Positions 1-5,836 are shown, counted from the first letter of the stretch. The stretch is DNA of 6,619 nucleotides from Methylococcaceae bacterium (GCA_947505055.1 CANNLO010000273.1:1-6619); one strand, 5' to 3'. Program-made: numbers and translations. The notes: generated by a model from the letters alone, not told the origin.

Positions 1-34
1 CATAGGATGGTAACTAATAGGTACATCCCTTATG

Positions 35-165
35 CTGAACACTGAAGGCTAAAATAGCATTATGTAAGCTATTGATTTATAAGAAACGGCGTTCATATAC
101 TGAACACCTGTTCACTATACGGCATGAAGCGTTCAGCAGACGGCATGCAGCGTTCATAATATGAA
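35..165. repeat. Iteron-like TGAAC/GTTCA repeat array
   Basis: The pentamer TGAAC or its complement GTTCA occurs six times in about 130 bases: TGAAC at 36-40 and 101-105, GTTCA at 91-95, 110-114, 131-135 and 152-156. The last four starts are 19, 21 and 21 bases apart, about two helical turns. Two copies sit in a 17-base direct repeat (119-135 and 140-156) with one mismatch, core ACGGCATG then AGCGTTCA. GTTCA-TATAC-TGAAC at 91-105 is an inverted pair, and TTCATA-A-TATGAA at 153-165 is a near-perfect palindrome. Regular phasing suggests binding sites for a replication initiator or a repressor. The complement of 108-115, GTGAACAG, resembles the P4 alpha-protein iteron GGTGAACAG(A/T) as I remember it. 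Whether this is an origin or the operator of a gene left of the window cannot be decided here. Confidence 0.6.
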
Positions 166-173
166 TAAGCAAA

Positions 174-1268
174 TCAATTTCCCGGTTTCCAGTTTCGCCA
201 TTCATCACTGGGTTTTTGGTTGTTGTACACACGAAAAGTCAGTCGCCATTTTCTTGCCAACTGCTTGTAAAAATGCCCCTCCAGCATCAGCTTGATAAAG
301 CCGTGAGTTTCCAGTTCCCTGAGCGCTTCATGAGCTTTGCCTCGACTACAACCAACACGGGTCTGGGCCTCGGTCACGCTGTAGGCTATCGGTTCATACA
401 TGCGCCAATGGGTTTGCATCTGGATAAGTAACTTAACCGCATTGCCGCTCAATGTTTCGTAAGCGGCGGAACGGATCATTTCAACGTTTTGGGCAATGTA
501 CTGTTGTTTTTTAAGTATCTTGCTCATGTTAGTCGACCTCAGGCAACTGGGAATTTGCCGCAACAAAGCCAGCCAACGCGGTTTTATTGCTTTGTAAATG
601 TCCTTATACGGAAGTTTTCTAGCCATACTCTCAGATAAAATCTGAGCGATTGACAACTCGATTACACTGAGGTTGGCCAGTTGTATTGCTGTCGATAATT
701 CTCTAACCTCTGTAGCGTGTGGCTTAGTCTTAAGCATCGATTTTTGCACGGCGTTGGTAATGCAGCAGAAATACCGGTCAGCGTTTTGGCTGCCTTGTGC
801 TTTTGCATAGTCGACAAAGGCTTGTATCGCATCGGTAAGAATCCCCCGGCTATCTTTTCCGGATTGTCGTGCGACTTGGTAAGCCAATGTTGCACGTTCT
901 TTAGCTTGCCGTTCCTGCACTGCTTCCAGTCTTAAAAACTCATCAACAAAACGCCGTTGTCCTTCTCTTGATTTATGGCCGCCGATGAATGGCATGGCTT
1001 TTAAAAATCCGGCTTTGTTGAGTTCGTAACGTCGGTATTCTTTCCCACGTTTGACATAATTTGACGGCTTGGATTCAAGCCGTGAGATTGTGCCATCTGC
1101 CAACAAATCATCCAGAGTTTGCAATACATTTTTGTGATCCCGGCCAAATGTTTTTGCAATATCCCGGCTGTCGACACAAATCTGATTATTGCCACCGTGG
1201 ATGATCATATTTAATGACGTTTTGGGCGGCTGGTTTTTTTGGTTTTTTTTGGTGGCGGCAATAGTCAT
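174..1268 (-). CDS. Rha-family phage regulator fused to a C-terminal winged-helix-like domain
   Basis: This 364-aa protein is probably a DNA-binding regulator of a phage-like element. Residues about 30-115 match the Rha (pRha) pattern: VDSRDIAKTFGRDHKNVL, then a basic stretch, then YELNKAGFLKAMPFIGGHKS and RFVDEFLRLE. Residues about 125-165 (GKDSRGILTDAIQAFVDYAK, then QGSQNADRYF) look like the segment that often follows Rha or Bro-type N-termini. Residues about 276-345 form a helix-turn-helix-like region (SVTEAQTRVGCSRGKAHEAL) with a likely wing ending in ARKWRLT, resembling replication or transcription regulators. The ATG overlaps the stop of the AlpA-like gene (ATGA, 1265-1268), indicating translational coupling. 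The Shine-Dalgarno sequence is weak. An internal ATG at residue 21 is an alternative start that would omit a Lys/Asn/Gln-rich leader encoded by two A-runs. The Rha assignment is fairly secure. A replication-initiator role for the C-terminus is inference. Confidence 0.8.
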   Translation of the reverse strand: MTIAATKKNQKNQPPKTSLNMIIHGGNNQICVDSRDIAKTFGRDHKNVLQTLDDLLADGTISRLESKPSNYVKRGKEYRRYELNKAGFLKAMPFIGGHKSREGQRRFVDEFLRLEAVQERQAKERATLAYQVARQSGKDSRGILTDAIQAFVDYAKAQGSQNADRYFCCITNAVQKSMLKTKPHATEVRELSTAIQLANLSVIELSIAQILSESMARKLPYKDIYKAIKPRWLALLRQIPSCLRSTNMSKILKKQQYIAQNVEMIRSAAYETLSGNAVKLLIQMQTHWRMYEPIAYSVTEAQTRVGCSRGKAHEALRELETHGFIKLMLEGHFYKQLARKWRLTFRVYNNQKPSDEWRNWKPGN

Positions 1269-1501
1269 TTTGCACCGCCCAGATGGCTAATCAGCGCACG
1301 AATATCTTCAACACGCCAGGCTGTTGTGCGTTCTCCCAGCTTTACCGGTTGCGGGTATTTGCCTGATTTAACGCCATTGAGAAATGATGTTCTGCCTACC
1401 GGAATTAATGCAGGAATAGGCGGCTCTGCTTTTTCATCTCCTATTATGTGCCAGAGTCTTAAAAAACCGGCTTCGGGGAGTTGGTGAGTTGTTATGGACA
1501 T
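1265..1501 (-). CDS. AlpA-family transcriptional regulator/excisionase-like protein (left element)
   Basis: This 78-aa protein has the AlpA-type winged-helix pattern: LIPVGRTSFLNGVKSGKYPQ is the recognition-helix region, followed by PVKLGERTTAWRVEDIRALI. The loop before it (residues about 17-33, DEKAEPPIPALIPV) is longer than in the shorter AlpA on the right side of the window. AlpA proteins regulate integrase expression or assist excision in P4-like elements; which of these applies here is not shown by the sequence. Its start is supported by GAGG at about nine bases before the ATG on the minus strand. It lies directly upstream of the Rha gene with a 4-base overlap, so the two are probably co-transcribed and coupled. 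The GERTTAW and VEDIR blocks make the family call strong. Confidence 0.88.
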   Translation of the reverse strand: MSITTHQLPEAGFLRLWHIIGDEKAEPPIPALIPVGRTSFLNGVKSGKYPQPVKLGERTTAWRVEDIRALISHLGGAK

Positions 1502-1531
1502 GTATTGAACCTCGCTGACTAGTAAGATTCA

Positions 1532-1560
1532 TATTAAATAGGAGCATTTAAAGCCCGCAA
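1532..1560 (-). promoter_or_regulatory. Possible promoter of the AlpA-Rha operon
   Basis: On the minus strand TTGCGG (1555-1560) and TTAATA (1532-1537) are separated by 17 bases, about 30 bases upstream of the AlpA start. Both boxes match the sigma-70 consensus only partly. The preceding gene ends at 1667 and has a hairpin just after it, so an independent promoter is plausible. Confidence 0.3.
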
Positions 1561-1568
1561 TTATTTAC

Positions 1569-1609
1569 CAGATATGGTTAAAGGGGGCTGTAAGTACTGT
1601 CAGATATGG
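1569..1609. repeat. Pair of CAGATATGG direct repeats upstream of the AlpA gene
   Basis: CAGATATGG occurs at 1569-1577 and 1601-1609, start-to-start 32 bases (about three helical turns). The pair lies just upstream of the putative AlpA promoter. It could be an operator, but two 9-base copies in A+T-rich DNA are modest evidence. Confidence 0.35.
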
Positions 1610-1629
1610 CTTTTCATTTAAGGCAGATA

Positions 1630-1668
1630 GGGCATTGAGAATAAAACAAGGCAATGCCCGAATGCCTT
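1630..1668 (-). terminator. Overlapping hairpins after the 187-aa hypothetical gene, terminator-like
   Basis: Immediately after the stop codon on the minus strand, AAGGCA (1663-1668) can pair with TGCCTT (1648-1653) and is followed by GTTTTATT. A second perfect 8-bp inverted repeat, GGGCATTG (1652-1659) with CAATGCCC (1630-1637), shares bases with the first, so the two stems exclude each other. The short first stem and broken T-run make this a weak terminator at best. Confidence 0.4.
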
Positions 1669-2230
1669 ATGACTTAATTCCAATTAATGCATGTCGTTTA
1701 ATGGTATCGGCACTAGGAACTTTGCCGCCACGACCAGATATGCCGTCTTCACCATTAGCCTTACGCAGAACCATTTCTTTTTGTATTTGTATAGCAATTT
1801 GTTCGATGCTCAAGGTTGGCTTGGCTTTATAAATTATTTCACCGATTTCCCTGGCTTTAAACTGCCAATTATATACATCAGTTATTTTTTTACTAAAATC
1901 GTTGGTACTATTTCTGTTGAGGTGAGGAGTTACCTGTTCGCGATAATCATCAAGCTCATTTGCTTTTACCCATGCAAGAAAATCTTTGAATGAGCAGACA
2001 TATTCTTTGGGATTATCGCTGAATTTATCTGGGAATGCTTGAAGTGCACCTGTACTGACGGCCCGTTGCAAAGTAGTTAAGTTATAAATGTACAGTCTTT
2101 GAGATTCCTCATCTTCTAGTGCTTTCTGTGAGGATCTAGGTAACGGCGGTATTCCTGTAAGTGTTAAAGCATATTCCTCCAAAGTACGAATAGGTTTTTT
2201 TGAGCAAATTATCAATGCTAACTCATTCAT
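1667..2230 (-). CDS. Hypothetical protein of the integrase-AlpA interval
   Basis: This 187-aa protein (start at the ATG at 2228-2230) has no function I can name. A GTG six bases earlier is open but overlaps the GGAG at 2236-2239; that GGAG is well spaced for the ATG, so the ATG was chosen. There are no signal peptide or membrane segments. The protein is mainly helical in appearance. The middle is rich in aromatic and charged residues (KEYVCSFKDFLAWVKANELD). The C-terminus, ISGRGGKVPSADTIKRHALI, looks like the strongly conserved tail of small hypothetical proteins I recall beside DUF4102 integrases, preceded by a helical segment (SIEQIAIQIQKEM) that could be part of a helix-turn-helix. A DNA-binding accessory role is inference from context. 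It sits between the integrase and AlpA genes on the same strand. Confidence 0.75.
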   Translation of the reverse strand: MNELALIICSKKPIRTLEEYALTLTGIPPLPRSSQKALEDEESQRLYIYNLTTLQRAVSTGALQAFPDKFSDNPKEYVCSFKDFLAWVKANELDDYREQVTPHLNRNSTNDFSKKITDVYNWQFKAREIGEIIYKAKPTLSIEQIAIQIQKEMVLRKANGEDGISGRGGKVPSADTIKRHALIGIKS

Positions 2231-2277
2231 CAACACTCCATCAAAGCTTAAACTGTCCTGAAAGTATTAACCAGAAA

Positions 2278-2294
2278 CGGGAGGACTAATCCCG
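2278..2294 (-). terminator. Weak terminator-like hairpin after the integrase pseudogene
   Basis: CGGGA (2278-2282) pairs with TCCCG (2290-2294) around a 7-base loop. On the minus strand the stem is followed by TTTCTGG. It lies about 50 bases past the integrase stop and before the hypothetical gene's Shine-Dalgarno sequence. The 5-bp stem and short T-run make it a weak candidate. Confidence 0.35.
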
Positions 2295-2342
2295 CTTATT
2301 GCCAACTATGGCTATCCGGTTGAGTTTGTTTTATTTCGTGCT

Positions 2343-3601
2343 TTATCCTATCTTTTTAAACGGCAATACCACCGCACCATTTTTTAGGGTATCCAGATAA
2401 TCTGACCATTGCTGCATCATTTTGTGTCGTTCGGGTAAATGCGCTGTCCGGTTATAGGCGCGTCCATTGGGGTCTTTTACGGCATGGGCAAGTTGATGCT
2501 CAATAAAATCAACTCTAACACCCAGTACCTCGTCAAGTATGGTTCGAGCCATTGCTCTAAAGCCATGTGCTGTCATTACATCCTTGCCATAACCCATACG
2601 CTTTAAGGCGGCGTTCAATGTATTCTCACTCATGCACCTATCACCGCGGGGGGTACGCTCCGACGAAAACACATAACGCCCATGGCCTGTTAGCGGTTGT
2701 AGCTCTTCCAATATTTTTATAGCTTGGGATGACAGCGGCACAATGTGTTCCGTCCTTGTTTTTGAAACAAAGTAACGCCATTCTTTAGCAACAAGATTGA
2801 TATGCTCCCACTCTGCCGCGCGTAATTCTCCAGGTCGCACAAATACCATTGGTGCAAGTTTAATGCACAAACAGCGGATAATGACCCCTGATAACTGTCT
2901 ATTGCTCGCAGTAATTCCGCAACCTGCTTGGGTTCTATAATTGAGGCAAAGTGTTCACCTTTAGCCGGGGGCAATGCCCCACGTAAATCTGGCGTTATAT
3001 CTCGCGACACTCTGCCTGTTGCGACAGCATAGCGGAAAACCTGCCCGCATATTTGCAATGATCTGTGGGCCGTTTCAATAGTGCCTCGATCTTCAACGCG
3101 CCTTAAGCATGTCAAAATATCCATTGGCAAAATATCGGTTATGGGTTTTCTACCCAGCTAGGGAAAAATATTTCTTTCAAGCATCCGCTTGGAACGATTG
3201 TTCTTATCATCCCAGTTATTAACTTTTTTTTCACCCCACTCCATAGCGATATACTCAAAGCTGTCAATAATAGTTAATCCAGCATCAAGACGGTTTTCAT
3301 TTTCAACAATCAACTTCTGCTCGGCTTTTATTTCTTTTCGTGTGTCGCTAGGGTCAGTGCCATTAGCAACATTGGAGCGGGCTTCTGCTGCTTTACGTCG
3401 GGCATCAGCTAAGCCGGTAAAAGGATAAACTCCAACTGATAATGTTTTGCGCTTACCGGCAAACGTATAATCGAATCGCCACCATTTAGCACCGTTGGGT
3501 TTGATGAGGATATAAAGCCCGCCGCCGTCATTTAGACGTTTGTCTTTATCAATAGGCTTTGCGTTGCGGATAGTAACGTCTTGCAGTAATTCTTTAGCCA
3601 T
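2343..3601 (-). pseudogene. P4-type tyrosine integrase, interrupted by an amber codon and a frameshift
   Basis: This encodes a site-specific recombinase for integrating and excising the left element. Restoring two changes gives 419 residues, normal for the family. Residues about 1-100 form the DUF4102 arm-binding domain (LNDGGGLYILIKPNGAKWW, then LSVGVYPFTGLADARRKA). The core-binding region includes ILTCLRRVEDRG and QICGQVFRYAVATGR. Catalytic residues, numbered on the restored protein, are R256 (RPGELR), K281 (SKTRTEH), H346 and R349 (HGFR), H373 (QLAH) and Y383 (AYNR). Lesion one is TAG at 3158-3160, codon 148, between NIFP and LGRKP where the family has Trp (TGG). Downstream reading stays in frame. 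Lesion two is a missing base in the A-run at 2859-2861; adding one A restores CALKLAPMVFVRPGELR. GGAG eight bases before the ATG supports the start. Sequencing error at either site is possible. Confidence 0.88.
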
Positions 3602-3681
3602 TGCAGTAACTCCGATAACAGTAACACTGTAAATTGCCTGTTACTGTAAAACTTACTGCATAACTTGTCGACTGTTACTGT
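3602..3681. promoter_or_regulatory. TTACTG/CAGTAA repeat cluster upstream of the integrase
   Basis: Five copies of TTACTG or its complement lie within 80 bases: TGCAGTAA (3602-3609), ACAGTAACA (3618-3626), CTGTTACTGT (3638-3647), TTACTGCA (3653-3660) and CTGTTACTGT (3672-3681). The two 10-base copies are identical and in direct orientation. The outer TGCAGTAA and TTACTGCA are exact inverted copies. The first copy lies between the integrase Shine-Dalgarno sequence and its ATG. Such clusters fit arm-type sites of the integrase N-terminal domain, or an AlpA or integrase operator; the sequence does not say which. Confidence 0.6.
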
Positions 3682-3706
3682 GTTTTATTGCACTTCGCTG
3701 GACAAT

Positions 3707-3740
3707 AAAAAACCCACTAAGCCTTATGACTTGCGGGTTT
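3707..3740 (-). terminator. Hairpin with T-run on the minus strand, upstream of the integrase
   Basis: AAACCC (3710-3715) pairs with GGGTTT (3735-3740), and CTAAG (3717-3721, one bulged base) can extend the stem against CTTG (3730-3733). On the minus strand the stem is followed by a run of six T, partly shared with the stem. It would stop transcription entering the integrase from the right, although no complete minus-strand gene lies there. It could also be part of the attachment region, where such hairpins often follow the tRNA end used as target. Confidence 0.5.
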
Positions 3741-3998
3741 ATGTACTTCGTTGTATCTGTCTGAATCCACTATGCGGGCACTACCACATCTAGTCTCACA
3801 CACCCCTAAAATAAAGGGATATTACAATAAAAAACAAAAATATACCCCCATAAATACCCCCAGACAACCAATGCAACCCCACATCAATTAAAATACTATA
3901 ACCAACCACCTAACACTAAAAACCACATTAATCATCGTAACCAGCAAAGAAAATAATTCTAATCCTTACAATATAGTCCATTTAACTCAAATTGCTAA
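3741..3998. other. Non-coding junction between the two elements
   Basis: No credible gene, tRNA or complete tRNA 3' end is visible in these 258 bases. The stretch contains many C-runs and A-runs on the plus strand, the ATACCCCCA pair, and then A+T-rich sequence up to the truncated integrase reading frame. The frame of that integrase meets a TAA just upstream at 3996-3998. The boundary between the left and right elements should lie here, but without the matching copy of an attachment core it cannot be placed exactly. Confidence 0.5.
3842..3862. repeat. ATACCCCCA direct repeat pair
   Basis: ATACCCCCA occurs at 3842-3850 and 3854-3862, start-to-start 12 bases, about one helical turn. On the minus strand it reads TGGGGGTAT twice, about 240 bases upstream of the integrase start. 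I recall similar G-run repeats near DUF4102 integrases, where they could be recombinase or host-factor sites, but this is a memory of pattern and not a search result. Confidence 0.45.
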
Positions 3999-4220
3999 GT
4001 TCTGAATGGCGGCAAATGGATACCACACGATTTACGTAGAACAGGTGCAACCATTATGGGTGATTTAGGTGTCGCACCGGATGTGGTTGAAAAATGCCTA
4101 AACCATACCGAAGAAAACAAAGTTAAGCGTATCTACCAGCGGCAGAAACTGGAAGCTGAGCAAGCAAATGCATGGAAAGTATTGGGGGCTCAGTTGGATC
4201 TTTTAACTATGGATACTTAA
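3999..4220 (+). pseudogene. C-terminal remnant of a second tyrosine recombinase
   Basis: The frame ending at TAA 4218-4220 encodes WIPHDLRRTGATIMGDLG, then VVEKCLNHTEENK and VKRIYQRQKLEAEQ, ending LGAQLDLLTMDT. These are the last three catalytic motifs of a phage integrase: H and R in HDLRR, H in LNH, and the nucleophile Tyr in IYQR. The signature differs from the left integrase (HGFRAM and AYNR), so this is another subfamily and not a duplicate. About 330 N-terminal residues, including the arm-binding domain and the first catalytic Arg, are missing; the frame closes with TAA at 3996-3998. An internal ATG at 4056 could be read but could not give an active enzyme. It points away from the left integrase and reads toward the right-hand genes, suggesting it belonged to the right element. 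Confidence 0.85.
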
Positions 4221-4313
4221 CATTCTTTAATTGTAAATATTCAAAAAGTCCTGCGTATATAGAGGTATCCATCCGGAAGTCTATTCAAAGCGCGCCTCCA
4301 TATCTCTTATAGT

Positions 4314-4342
4314 TTACCTATGGTCTGAACTACCATAGGTAA
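4314..4342. repeat. Perfect 11-bp inverted repeat
   Basis: TTACCTATGGT (4314-4324) and ACCATAGGTAA (4332-4342) are exact reverse complements around a 7-base spacer CTGAACT. No immediate T-run follows on either strand, so this is not a classical terminator, though TTTCTATTTTT begins a few bases later on the plus strand. It may be an operator, or a weak terminator for the integrase that lay upstream. The surrounding stretch from 4221 to 4499 holds no gene. Confidence 0.6.
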
Positions 4343-4428
4343 TGTAGTTTCTATTTTTCTGACTAATTAGAAAAACGCACCCCCTCAACCAAATAATCCT
4401 CCAAACTCAATTCTGATAATATTCTTGT

Positions 4429-4450
4429 AAAGAAATCTGGTAGATTCTTT
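4429..4450. repeat. Imperfect inverted repeat before the 285-aa gene
   Basis: AAAGAAATCT (4429-4438) and AGATTCTTT (4442-4450) pair with one bulged A around a 3-base loop. The structure lies 50 to 70 bases before the start codon of the next gene, where an operator or leader hairpin would be expected. No convincing promoter boxes were found around it. Confidence 0.35.
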
Positions 4451-4499
4451 CTTGGTAGTTATGGTGTCATATTGCCGCACCTTTTTTTTAGGAATATAA

Positions 4500-5357
4500 A
4501 TGCAAAGACCTTATTACAAAATTGCTCCGGTTGCAGATTCTCTGAATCGTTCCGTGGACTCTCTTCTTTATTTGGGGATTGAGGAAATTCTGCCAATTTC
4601 CTTTTTAACTTCGTGCTTTACTGTATTTGCCGAGGAGCAAATACTCAGTGTAAATCCAGATTCTGGGGAGAACGAAGAAAAATTTATTGCCTCACGGGAC
4701 ATTAATAATGTCGTTGAGACCGAACATCTTGTGTTGTCGATAGAGAGCCTTAAAAAACTATATGCAGGCGGTGTTAATTGCATAGCAGATGCAGCTCCGG
4801 TCGAAAATGGTAGCAATAGGTTGGTGCATTTTAGTTTATTCAGTCCCGATGGCAAAAGAACGACACTCGGTGAATGTGAGTTGATCATTATGCATGACGA
4901 CTTGGCAAAGTATAGGAAGATTCTACGGAAAGAAAATCGTATAGCGAATGAATCCTCGCTTGAAACTCAAGATATGACCAAAACCACAACAGATGATGCG
5001 GTGCCTATTAATGAACGAATGGAAGGTGACCCTACTGCGACTGCATCCATAGATATTCAAGTAGCTGGTGCGCCAGATCATGGCGATATAGTTAAAGAGC
5101 ATAAGGTCAAGCCGCCATGTATTTATGATAGCCGGAAGGCTAGTTTTGAAACGTGGAAAACAGAGTCAGATATAGATTTAGTCGAGCCTACTATTGAATC
5201 AATTTTTAACATGCTAGTTTTACATTACAACAATAACAAAACATGGAATATACAATATTCAACTTTTTATAGAGAGTTTTGGCAGCGCTATAGTAACGAA
5301 ATTGGATTGGAGAAACAATCAGGGGCACCGCCAAAGAATAATAAAATTAGCAAATAA
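4500..5357 (+). CDS. Hypothetical protein, 285 aa, with a possible N-terminal DNA-binding helix pair
   Basis: I do not recognise a named family. The first 35 residues (YKIAPVADSLNRSVDSLLYL, then GIEEILPI) resemble a MerR- or HTH_17-like element in which a helix-turn-helix selects DNA, as in other uncharacterised proteins of integrative elements. Residues about 70-140 contain a mixed segment with LVLSIESLKKLYAGG and a strand-rich part (RLVHFSLFSPDGK, then ECELIIMHDDL). Residues about 150-205 are acidic, Thr-rich and low in hydrophobics, probably a flexible linker. The C-terminus is rich in aromatic and basic residues (WNIQYSTFYREFWQRY). There is no signal peptide or membrane helix, so it is likely cytoplasmic. 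AGGA six bases before the ATG supports the start. A strong terminator follows seven bases after the stop, so it is probably a single-gene unit. A regulatory role is inference only. Confidence 0.8.
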   Translation: MQRPYYKIAPVADSLNRSVDSLLYLGIEEILPISFLTSCFTVFAEEQILSVNPDSGENEEKFIASRDINNVVETEHLVLSIESLKKLYAGGVNCIADAAPVENGSNRLVHFSLFSPDGKRTTLGECELIIMHDDLAKYRKILRKENRIANESSLETQDMTKTTTDDAVPINERMEGDPTATASIDIQVAGAPDHGDIVKEHKVKPPCIYDSRKASFETWKTESDIDLVEPTIESIFNMLVLHYNNNKTWNIQYSTFYREFWQRYSNEIGLEKQSGAPPKNNKISK

Positions 5358-5363
5358 TATAGG

Positions 5364-5388
5364 GGGGAACGAAAGTTCCCCTTTTTTT
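5364..5388 (+). terminator. Strong Rho-independent terminator
   Basis: GGGGAAC (5364-5370) pairs perfectly with GTTCCCC (5375-5381) around a GAAA tetraloop and is followed by seven T (5382-5388). It lies seven bases after the stop of the 285-aa gene and separates it from the AlpA unit downstream. Confidence 0.93.
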
Positions 5389-5438
5389 ATGTCTGTAGAA
5401 AACTCGTAGTCTTTAATTAAGGTGATATAAGGGAAATA

Positions 5439-5469
5439 TAGGGGTTTAGTATGAAACTCAAATCCCCTA
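5439..5469. repeat. Hairpin-forming inverted repeat upstream of the second AlpA gene
   Basis: TAGGGG (5439-5444) pairs with CCCCTA (5464-5469), and the adjacent TT/AA bases can extend the stem across one mismatch. No T-run follows. A tandem GTGTGAA (5504-5510, 5511-5517) lies 35 bases downstream. Both are within the 256-base gap (5389-5644) before the AlpA gene and may be regulatory. No gene was seen in this gap. Confidence 0.4.
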
Positions 5470-5644
5470 CGTTGAAAGTAAATATCAAGACCCAATATCT
5501 AGAGTGTGAAGTGTGAAGCGATGTTGGTAATTTATAACACATTACATAGATGAAAATATACAGAAATTTTGATTTAACTAAATAGAATTAGGACTAATAA
5601 AGATTAATAACGATTTTTTAAAATTTAACAGTAAGGATAAAAGT

Positions 5645-5833
5645 ATGAACACAATTTTAAAGTTGACAGCAGTAATGGAAATGACTGGCTTATCCAGATC
5701 TTCAATTAACATTTTTGAAGAAAATGGACGGTTTCCGCAGCGGGTGAATATCGGGGGTCGTGCAGTAGGATGGGTCTGTGCCGAAGTCCAGGAATGGATA
5801 GAATCAAAAATGGCATTGCGTGAGAGGTGTTAA
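5645..5833 (+). CDS. AlpA-family transcriptional regulator (right element)
   Basis: This 62-aa protein is a compact AlpA-type helix-turn-helix protein. The order is TAVMEMTGLSRSSINIFEEN (two helices of the DNA-binding unit), GRFPQRVNIGGRAVGW (the wing, with the usual FP and the GR..GW block) and CAEVQEWIESK (final helix). In P4-like elements AlpA proteins activate integrase or control excision. Here the only integrase on this strand is a remnant, so its original target may be gone. AAGGA lies ten bases before the ATG. It differs clearly from the left AlpA, which has a long insert before the recognition helix, so the two probably belong to different elements. The gene after it starts three bases past its stop, indicating an operon. 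The position Phe in NIFEEN, where many relatives have a Tyr or Trp followed by basic residues, is mildly unusual. Confidence 0.88.
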   Translation: MNTILKLTAVMEMTGLSRSSINIFEENGRFPQRVNIGGRAVGWVCAEVQEWIESKMALRERC

Positions 5834-5836
5834 TTT

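Noticed and set aside
216..431. Plus-strand open frame of 71 codons opposite the Rha gene
   Set aside because: It lies entirely within a well-supported minus-strand gene and has no protein-family features.
1691..1993. Plus-strand open frame of 100 codons with hydrophobic stretches
   Set aside because: It is antisense to the 187-aa gene, has no ribosome binding site and its hydrophobic composition follows from the A+T-rich antisense reading.
2717..3130. Separate genes for the three integrase pieces
   Set aside because: The pieces join into one 419-residue integrase after one codon change and one base, and the internal starts lack ribosome binding sites of their own.
3760..3790. Possible tRNA 3' end in the junction (TGAATCCACTATGCGGGCA followed by CTACCA)
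   Set aside because: It loosely resembles a T-arm and acceptor end, but TCTGAATCC is not the standard GTTCGAATCC and no acceptor or T stem closes properly.
3842..3862. CRISPR-like repeat pair
   Set aside because: Only two 9-base copies with a 3-base gap; there are no spacers and no cas genes.
4568..4888. Minus-strand open frame of 106 codons inside the 285-aa gene
   Set aside because: It is antisense to a gene with a clear ribosome binding site and terminator, and its Ser-rich translation looks like a shadow.
5569..5600. Promoter of the right AlpA gene from TTGATT to TAATAA
   Set aside because: The spacing is 20 bases and the DNA is so A+T-rich that such boxes are expected by chance.
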